Positions 1 through 4,317 of a DNA stretch of 7,263 bases are shown here, piece after piece. The stretch lies in contig JAUSPW010000027.1 of NCBI GenBank assembly GCA_030652635.1, forward strand, positions 1 through 7,263, given 5' to 3'. Numbering within the stretch: position 1 is the first letter of the stretch; every line of letters starts with the position of its first letter. The DNA comes from Pseudohongiella sp. Its GTDB lineage: Bacteria; Pseudomonadota; Gammaproteobacteria; Pseudomonadales; Pseudohongiellaceae. The position numbers and the translations under genes are program-made. Under the pieces are notes generated by a model. It was not told where the DNA came from, made no database searches, and worked only from the letters and a program-made list of their open reading frames with translations.

Positions 1-1012
1 TGGCGTTGCGCAGCAGGTTGCTTAACACCACTTTGATAATGCTTTCACTCTGATCAAGTAAGAGATCGTTATTGATCTGCTGCTGCACCTCAATGTGGCG
101 CGCTTTTAGCTGTGCATCATGATCTTCCACCAGACGGCTGATGACCTGACCCAATTGCGTTTGCTGAGCACTCTGCACCGGGCGGGCATCTTCACGCGAC
201 AACAGCAGACTGACTTCGATAAAACCCAGCATGTCATGGCACGCACGGGAAATACGCTGCAAGGCGCGGCCAAAGGAGGCAGGTTGTGACGTGGACTGCG
301 ACTCCAGCACTTCCACCGCACCCATCACCACGGATAAGGGGGTACGTAACTCATGACTGGCGGCCACCGCAAAATATTTTTCGCGCTCTACAAAACGATC
401 GAGTCGTTCGAGATATAAATCAAAGGCGCGCGCGATACGTGAGACCTCGCTGCCGTAAGGACCCGTTGCCACTCTCACCCCGCGTTGATCCGGGCGAATC
501 GACGAGAGTTTTTCGGTCAACGCCTGCAGCGGCGATAACACCGCCAGTGACGCCCGGTACCCGGTGAAGGTCGCGACAATCAGCACCAGCAACGTGCCTG
601 ACGCCAGCAGTTGCAACAACCAATGTTCCTGTTGTTCCCACTCGGTGATGTCTTGGCTGAGCACCACCAGACCCGTATCAGCGGCGCGCACTTCCACCTG
701 AAAATACCGCTCATCAATGCGCACACTGTGATGGGATCCTTCCGGCAACGCCGCGAACTGCGCCGGCAACGCATTGAGCCCGCCGCCGTAATACAAGTGC
801 CAGTCCCTTAACAGCGTGTCATCAAACTGCGCGGGGCCGCCAGGCGACTCCAGGATCAGCGTCAGTTGATCGGACACCATGTGCCCAAACGCGACTGCTT
901 CCAGTCTGACTTTGATTTCCCAGATTACACCTACAAACAAAGTACTGATGACGGTGACCAGCAACACAATGGCCAACATGACTCTGGCGCGCAAACTCAG
1001 CTGTTTTATCAT
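1..1012 (-). CDS. Two-component sensor histidine kinase, C-terminally truncated by window edge
   Basis: This is an inner-membrane sensor kinase that should autophosphorylate on His and pass the phosphate to the regulator encoded just upstream. The minus-strand frame is open from ATG at 1012 to the window edge (337 codons seen). Visible in order: TM1 at about residues 11-33; a periplasmic sensor of roughly 97 residues (34-130); TM2 at about 131-149; a HAMP-like linker at about 150-205; the H-box AASHELRTPL with phosphoacceptor His220; and the N-box start SNLLRNA with Asn332 and Asn336. The G1, F and G2 boxes of the ATPase domain would lie outside the window. Its ATG shares one base with the regulator's stop (TGATG), so the two are translationally coupled. 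The sensor has no Cys but carries His44-Met45, His72 and the pair His94-His95, possible metal ligands. Kinase identity is certain. A metal signal is inferred from the efflux operon next door. Confidence 0.95.
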   Translation of the reverse strand, partial: MIKQLSLRARVMLAIVLLVTVISTLFVGVIWEIKVRLEAVAFGHMVSDQLTLILESPGGPAQFDDTLLRDWHLYYGGGLNALPAQFAALPEGSHHSVRIDERYFQVEVRAADTGLVVLSQDITEWEQQEHWLLQLLASGTLLVLIVATFTGYRASLAVLSPLQALTEKLSSIRPDQRGVRVATGPYGSEVSRIARAFDLYLERLDRFVEREKYFAVAASHELRTPLSVVMGAVEVLESQSTSQPASFGRALQRISRACHDMLGFIEVSLLLSREDARPVQSAQQTQLGQVISRLVEDHDAQLKARHIEVQQQINNDLLLDQSESIIKVVLSNLLRNA

Positions 1013-1716
1013 CACATGTCTCGCTGCGCACACAGACGATAACCAATGCCGTGCACGGTATGAATCAGTTTTTCAGAAAATGGTTTGTCGACAATCATGC
1101 GCAAGGCGTAAATGTGGGTGCGCAAAATGTCATTGTCTGGCGGGCTATCTCCCCAGACATGTTGTTCCAGCTCTTCGCGTGTCACCACCCGGTGCGAGTT
1201 TCGCATCAATAACTCCAGCAGACGACGTTGCACCGGATTGAGCTCCAGCGTCACGCCATCGCGCTGCGCCTGGCGCGTGTCCGGCGTGTAACTCAGGCCC
1301 TCAATCAGTAATGTTGACCCGGCTGAGCGCAGCGCGCCGCGTTTGACCAGCGCCAGCAACCTGGCCTCCAGCTCCTTGATCGAAAAAGGCTTCACCAGAT
1401 AATCGTCAGCCCCGACTGAAAACCCCTCCAGCTTGTCGTCCAGCTGATCACGGGCCGTCAGCATCAGCACCGGCGTTGCCACACCCCACTGTTCGCGCAA
1501 TTGCTGGCATAACACAAATCCGTTCATGCCCGGCAACATGACATCCAGCACAATCACATCAAACACCGAGGTTGACTGCCCGTTCAGGTGCGCAGTCGCC
1601 AGCGCCAGCCCTGACGTGCCGGTGGTGGCAAAGTCGAGTGTATGCCCCAGCGGCTCCAGATAATCCGCGATGTTCGCTGCGATATCACGATTGTCTTCGA
1701 TGACCAGAATATTCAT
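1012..1716 (-). CDS. OmpR/PhoB-family response regulator transcription factor
   Basis: This 234-residue cytoplasmic protein is a DNA-binding regulator controlled by the adjacent kinase. The receiver domain spans about residues 1-120: acidic pocket Glu7-Asp8, phosphoacceptor Asp58 in VLDVMLPGMNG, switch Thr87 in LMLTARD, and Lys109 in the YLVKPF motif. A winged-helix Trans_reg_C domain follows at about 135-230, with the region WGDSPPDNDILRTHIYALR covering the recognition-helix area and HTVHGIGYRL forming the wing. All phosphorelay residues are present. The frame stays open to an ATG at 1854, but I chose 1716 because MNILVIEDN is the normal start of this family; a second in-frame ATG at 1740 would add eight residues. 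Neither start has a strong Shine-Dalgarno. It is divergent from the efflux operon, its likely target, and probably autoregulated. CzcR, CopR and CusR are relatives of the same general type, but the metal specificity cannot be read from the sequence. Confidence 0.95.
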   Translation of the reverse strand: MNILVIEDNRDIAANIADYLEPLGHTLDFATTGTSGLALATAHLNGQSTSVFDVIVLDVMLPGMNGFVLCQQLREQWGVATPVLMLTARDQLDDKLEGFSVGADDYLVKPFSIKELEARLLALVKRGALRSAGSTLLIEGLSYTPDTRQAQRDGVTLELNPVQRRLLELLMRNSHRVVTREELEQHVWGDSPPDNDILRTHIYALRMIVDKPFSEKLIHTVHGIGYRLCAQRDM

Positions 1717-1752
1717 AGACCCGCCCGTTAGCCTTGCCATGTCACACCAGTA

Positions 1753-1768
1753 TGCAAGTCGCTTTGCA
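1753..1768. repeat. Short inverted repeat TGCAA-N6-TTGCA
   Basis: TGCAA at 1753-1757 and TTGCA at 1764-1768 form a perfect 5-base inverted repeat around a 6-base centre, directly next to the A8 tract. It could be a second protein-binding site or part of a promoter on the minus strand. No regulator is known to me for this motif, and a 5-base arm has little statistical weight. Confidence 0.3.
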
Positions 1769-1775
1769 AAAAAAA

Positions 1776-1790
1776 TGTCAACACAGGACA
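1776..1790. promoter_or_regulatory. Candidate response-regulator operator TGTC-N7-GACA
   Basis: The plus strand reads TGTCAACACAGGACA: two inverted 4-base arms whose starts are 11 bases apart, about one helical turn, a spacing that suits a dimer of an OmpR-family regulator. With the preceding A-tract the left half reads AAAATGTCAA, which differs at one base from the AAAATGACAA half-site of the E. coli CusR box as I recall it; the right half does not match. The left arm on the minus strand is a perfect TTGACA (1781-1776), a -35-like hexamer facing the regulator gene. The best -10-like CATACT (1754-1749) is 21 bases away, which is too far for an ordinary promoter. The arms are short enough to arise by chance. 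Confidence 0.3.
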
Positions 1791-1908
1791 AATCATGCAC
1801 CGAAGACGGCTGCCTGTCCGCCAATTTACGCAACTTATCGCAGCACAGCGGCATTTCGACAAAATTTATACATCTGCCACTCTATGCTGAAGGCCTGATG
1901 ATAACTTC

Positions 1909-1912
1909 GGAG
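1909..1912 (+). promoter_or_regulatory. Ribosome binding site GGAG supporting a GTG start
   Basis: GGAG lies nine bases before GTG at 1922 and decides the start chosen for the outer-membrane factor. The competing ATG at 1898 has only AAGG at 1890-1893 with a 4-base spacer, shorter than usual. Either start leaves the signal peptide intact. Confidence 0.5.
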
Positions 1913-1921
1913 TACCTGAAC

Positions 1922-3226
1922 GTGACTGGCCGATTTTGCACACTAACGCGCCTGACGCTGGCGGTGGCGATAGCACTGTCTATGAGTCAGAGCATTGCAC
2001 AGACAGCCGGGCACTCCGCGGAGCTCTTTCCGGAATACCCGCTGGAACACCCGTCCGAGCATGCGCCGTTACAGAAAAGCAGCAGCATACGGTTTGTGGA
2101 CGCCTATAACGAAGCCTTGAAACTGGCACCGGAAGACCGGCTAAGCCAGTCTGCGCGTGATCAGGCCGACAGTGTCAGCGCGATTGCCGAACGCTGGATC
2201 GTCGGCGCACCTGCCTGGCAAACCTCCGTCATCAATGATCGACTGCTCAGCGACCGCGGGTTGCGAGAACTCGAAACCAGCCTGGCCGTCAATGTGTGGC
2301 GACCCGGTGAACGCCGGGATGCGCGCGACCGCGGCACTGCGTATGAGCAACGCAGCGCCGCCATGCAGCATTATTTGCGCTGGTTGGTGGCGGGCCGAGT
2401 GCGTACCAATCTAGCGGAGCTGGAAACAGCCGATCTGCAACTGGCGGCGGCGTTACAGGCTGAACAGGATGCCTTGCAACTGCTGGAAACCACACGACGG
2501 AAGCAAAACGCCGGCGCGGCATCCACACAGGAAGTACTGCAGGCTGAAAGCCTGTGGCTGCAACAAGGTCGCCATGTGCTGGACGCGCGCGCCGCACAGG
2601 TGGATGCCGAACGATCCTGGCAGGTGCTGACCGGACTCACCGTGCGCCCCGCCGAACCCCATGAGGAAACCCGCGCCGCGCAGGAGGTCATTGAACAGCA
2701 TCATCCCCTGCTGGCGTTGCGACACAGCGACATAATGATCAGCGACAGCAACATCGCCGATGCGGAGCGCCAGACCAAAGGCAGTCCAACCATCAGTCTG
2801 GGCATGCGTCGTGAACGCGGCGATTGGCAACAACCCTCTATCGAAAGCGTCGGCATCAGCGTTTCCATTCCAATTGCCAGTCGCAGCCTGGTTGCCGCGG
2901 GCAGTGCCGATGCGCGCGCCGCCAGAACAAACAGCGAACTGGCCTTGGTGCAGGACATGCGCGCACTGACGGCGCAACTGCATGAGGTTGAGCACGAGCT
3001 GTTCACGCTGGCGAAAGCCTTGCCGCTGACTGAACGCCAGCACGCTGTGAATCAACAGCAATGGCAGATGGCGCAGACCGCATTTGAGGTCGGCGAAGCG
3101 GATCTGACACACGTCATCATGGCGCTGCAACGCGCACAAGACAGCGCTCGCGAACATCAATTGCAGTTGCTGCGCGAGCAACACCTGACTTCCGAATACA
3201 ACCAGATTATTGGAGTACTGCCATGA
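1922..3226 (+). CDS. TolC/CzcC-family outer-membrane efflux protein
   Basis: This is the outer-membrane channel of a tripartite metal efflux system. From GTG 1922 it is 434 residues, normal for the OEP family. A Sec signal peptide is visible: basic n-region MTGRFCTLTR, hydrophobic core LTLAVAIALSM, and cleavage probably after SIA (residue 26) or QTA (29). There is no lipobox Cys, so unlike CusC or OprM it should not be lipidated. The mature protein has the typical two-fold pattern of long Ala/Gln/Glu-rich amphipathic helices (about 135-235 and 325-425) with short beta segments near VNVWRPGE (124-131) and VGISVSIPIA (310-319). GEADLTHVIMALQRAQDS near the end (391-408) resembles the GxxxLxxVLxAQ pattern of TolC relatives. 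Its stop overlaps the adaptor start (ATGA). An in-frame ATG at 1898 would add eight residues; the frame is open back to 1670, but that part overlaps the regulator gene and is not coding. Confidence 0.9.
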   Translation: MTGRFCTLTRLTLAVAIALSMSQSIAQTAGHSAELFPEYPLEHPSEHAPLQKSSSIRFVDAYNEALKLAPEDRLSQSARDQADSVSAIAERWIVGAPAWQTSVINDRLLSDRGLRELETSLAVNVWRPGERRDARDRGTAYEQRSAAMQHYLRWLVAGRVRTNLAELETADLQLAAALQAEQDALQLLETTRRKQNAGAASTQEVLQAESLWLQQGRHVLDARAAQVDAERSWQVLTGLTVRPAEPHEETRAAQEVIEQHHPLLALRHSDIMISDSNIADAERQTKGSPTISLGMRRERGDWQQPSIESVGISVSIPIASRSLVAAGSADARAARTNSELALVQDMRALTAQLHEVEHELFTLAKALPLTERQHAVNQQQWQMAQTAFEVGEADLTHVIMALQRAQDSAREHQLQLLREQHLTSEYNQIIGVLP

Positions 3227-4317
3227 ACGCCCTGAAACCACTGGTGTTTGCGTTACTGATACCCGCCTTGGTCACCGCTGCCCACGCACAGGAGGCCATC
3301 CCGCTGGCGGCAGACGATCTGCAACGCATGGCGATTGTGTTTGCACCGGTGCAAGCGGTAGCCGGCACCGACGGTGACCGCGTCCCCGCGACGGTGATCA
3401 GCCCGCCTGATGTGTCGGGCACGCTCAACGCCTTGTTCGAAGGTCAATTACAAAGCTGGCATGTGGAAACCGGCGCCGAGGTCAGTGTGGGCCAGTTGCT
3501 GGCGACCTTGCGCAGCGAAGACCTGTTGCTCGCACAACAGATGTTTATGGATGCGGCGATTGCACTGAGTCACGCGGATGCGGCATTAACACGCGACCAA
3601 CGTCTGTTTGACGAAGGCATCATTGCCGAACAACGTCTACAGGCCAGCAGGCGCGATCAACAACTGGCGGCGGTTGCTGAGTCCAGTGCACGGCGGCGCC
3701 TGAGTTCTGCCGGTTTCAGCAACAACGAACTGTCGCAGCTTCAACGCGGCAACAGCACGCTAGGGCAATACCAGCTGAAAGCGCCCGTTGCCGGCATCGT
3801 CAGTCAGCGTCTGGTGCAGGCCGGCGCACAAATCAGTGACGGCGACGCCCTGCTGGGGCTGCGCAGCAATGAACCACTCTGGGTCAGCGCACGCGTACCG
3901 GCACGTCTGGCCGGCAGTCTGCAGGCCGGCAGCACACTGACACTGGCCAACAGCAGCGCCACCTTGACCTTGCGGCAAATTGACAAACAAATTGACAGCG
4001 CCAATCAAACCATCGGCATTCAGGCAGAGCTTGATGCCGGTTCACCAATGGCGTTAATGCCCGGCCAGATTGTCACCCTGATCCTGCCACCGGCCGAGCG
4101 CGGTGTGCGTGTGCCGGCCGAAGCGGTGGTGCATGCCGGCGAAGAAACCACCGTGTACGTGCGCACCAGCAGTGGTGCGGAAGCCAGAGTGTTACAGCTG
4201 ACGCCGTCAGGCCGACACTACATCGCCACCGACGGCCTGCGTGCCGGTGAAGAAGTGGTGGTGCAAGGCGCTGCGGTGCTCAAAGGTATTCAGCTTGGCC
4301 TGGGAGGCACAGAATAA
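3223..4317 (+). CDS. CzcB/CusB-type periplasmic adaptor (membrane fusion protein) of RND metal efflux
   Basis: This 364-residue periplasmic protein bridges the pump and the outer-membrane channel. A Sec signal peptide covers about residues 1-22 (cleavage after AHA); there is no lipobox. Then follow the first lipoyl half (about 62-96, with the turn HVETGAEVSVGQLLATL), an alpha-helical hairpin (about 97-175), the second lipoyl half (LKAPVAGIVSQRLVQAGAQI, 185-204), a beta-barrel (about 218-290, PLWVSARVPA to LMPGQIVTLILP) and a membrane-proximal domain (about 291-360, RVPAEAVV to GEEVVVQGAAVLKG). The N-terminus is compact: no His-rich or Met-rich metal-binding extension and no fused YHYH-type or CusF-like domain, so metal handling may be left to the pump. 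A good ribosome binding site, GGAG at 3212-3215, sits seven bases before the ATG, which overlaps the previous stop by four bases. Family assignment is firm; the metal is not determined. Confidence 0.93.
   Translation: MNALKPLVFALLIPALVTAAHAQEAIPLAADDLQRMAIVFAPVQAVAGTDGDRVPATVISPPDVSGTLNALFEGQLQSWHVETGAEVSVGQLLATLRSEDLLLAQQMFMDAAIALSHADAALTRDQRLFDEGIIAEQRLQASRRDQQLAAVAESSARRRLSSAGFSNNELSQLQRGNSTLGQYQLKAPVAGIVSQRLVQAGAQISDGDALLGLRSNEPLWVSARVPARLAGSLQAGSTLTLANSSATLTLRQIDKQIDSANQTIGIQAELDAGSPMALMPGQIVTLILPPAERGVRVPAEAVVHAGEETTVYVRTSSGAEARVLQLTPSGRHYIATDGLRAGEEVVVQGAAVLKGIQLGLGGTE

Larger units (their letters stand above)
1717..1921. promoter_or_regulatory. Divergent control region between the regulator and the efflux operon
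   Basis: About 205 bases separate the two divergent start codons and must hold both promoters. The visible structure is an A8 tract at 1768-1775, two short inverted repeats (1753-1768 and 1776-1790) and an AT-rich stretch, AAAATTTATACAT, at 1861-1873. The last could supply a -10 element for the plus-strand operon, but no good -35 lies 16-18 bases upstream, as expected for an activator-dependent promoter. A plus-strand TCGACA at 1856-1861 resembles a -35, but it has no well-spaced -10. The role is inferred from gene layout; the exact promoters are uncertain. Open reading frames crossing this region in both directions are upstream extensions of the flanking genes and are not believed. Confidence 0.6.

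Noticed and set aside
879..1241. Plus-strand open frame of 120 codons across the regulator/kinase junction
   Set aside because: It is antisense to both two-component genes, whose sense frames contain all expected motifs.
1768..1790. Intrinsic terminator on the minus strand (TGTC-loop-GACA followed by eight T)
   Set aside because: The arrangement looks terminator-like, but the stem is only 4 base pairs with two G-C pairs, and no minus-strand gene lies immediately upstream in the window that it could end.
1717..1854. N-terminal extension of the response regulator by 46 residues
   Set aside because: The extra residues do not resemble a receiver domain, and the family nearly always starts a few residues before the conserved acidic pair. 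The extension would also use up most of the control region.
2453..3241. Minus-strand open frame of 262 codons opposite the outer-membrane factor
   Set aside because: It lies wholly antisense to a gene with clear OEP-family features, shows no recognisable domain or sensible hydrophobic pattern, and is explained by GC-rich codon use on the other strand.
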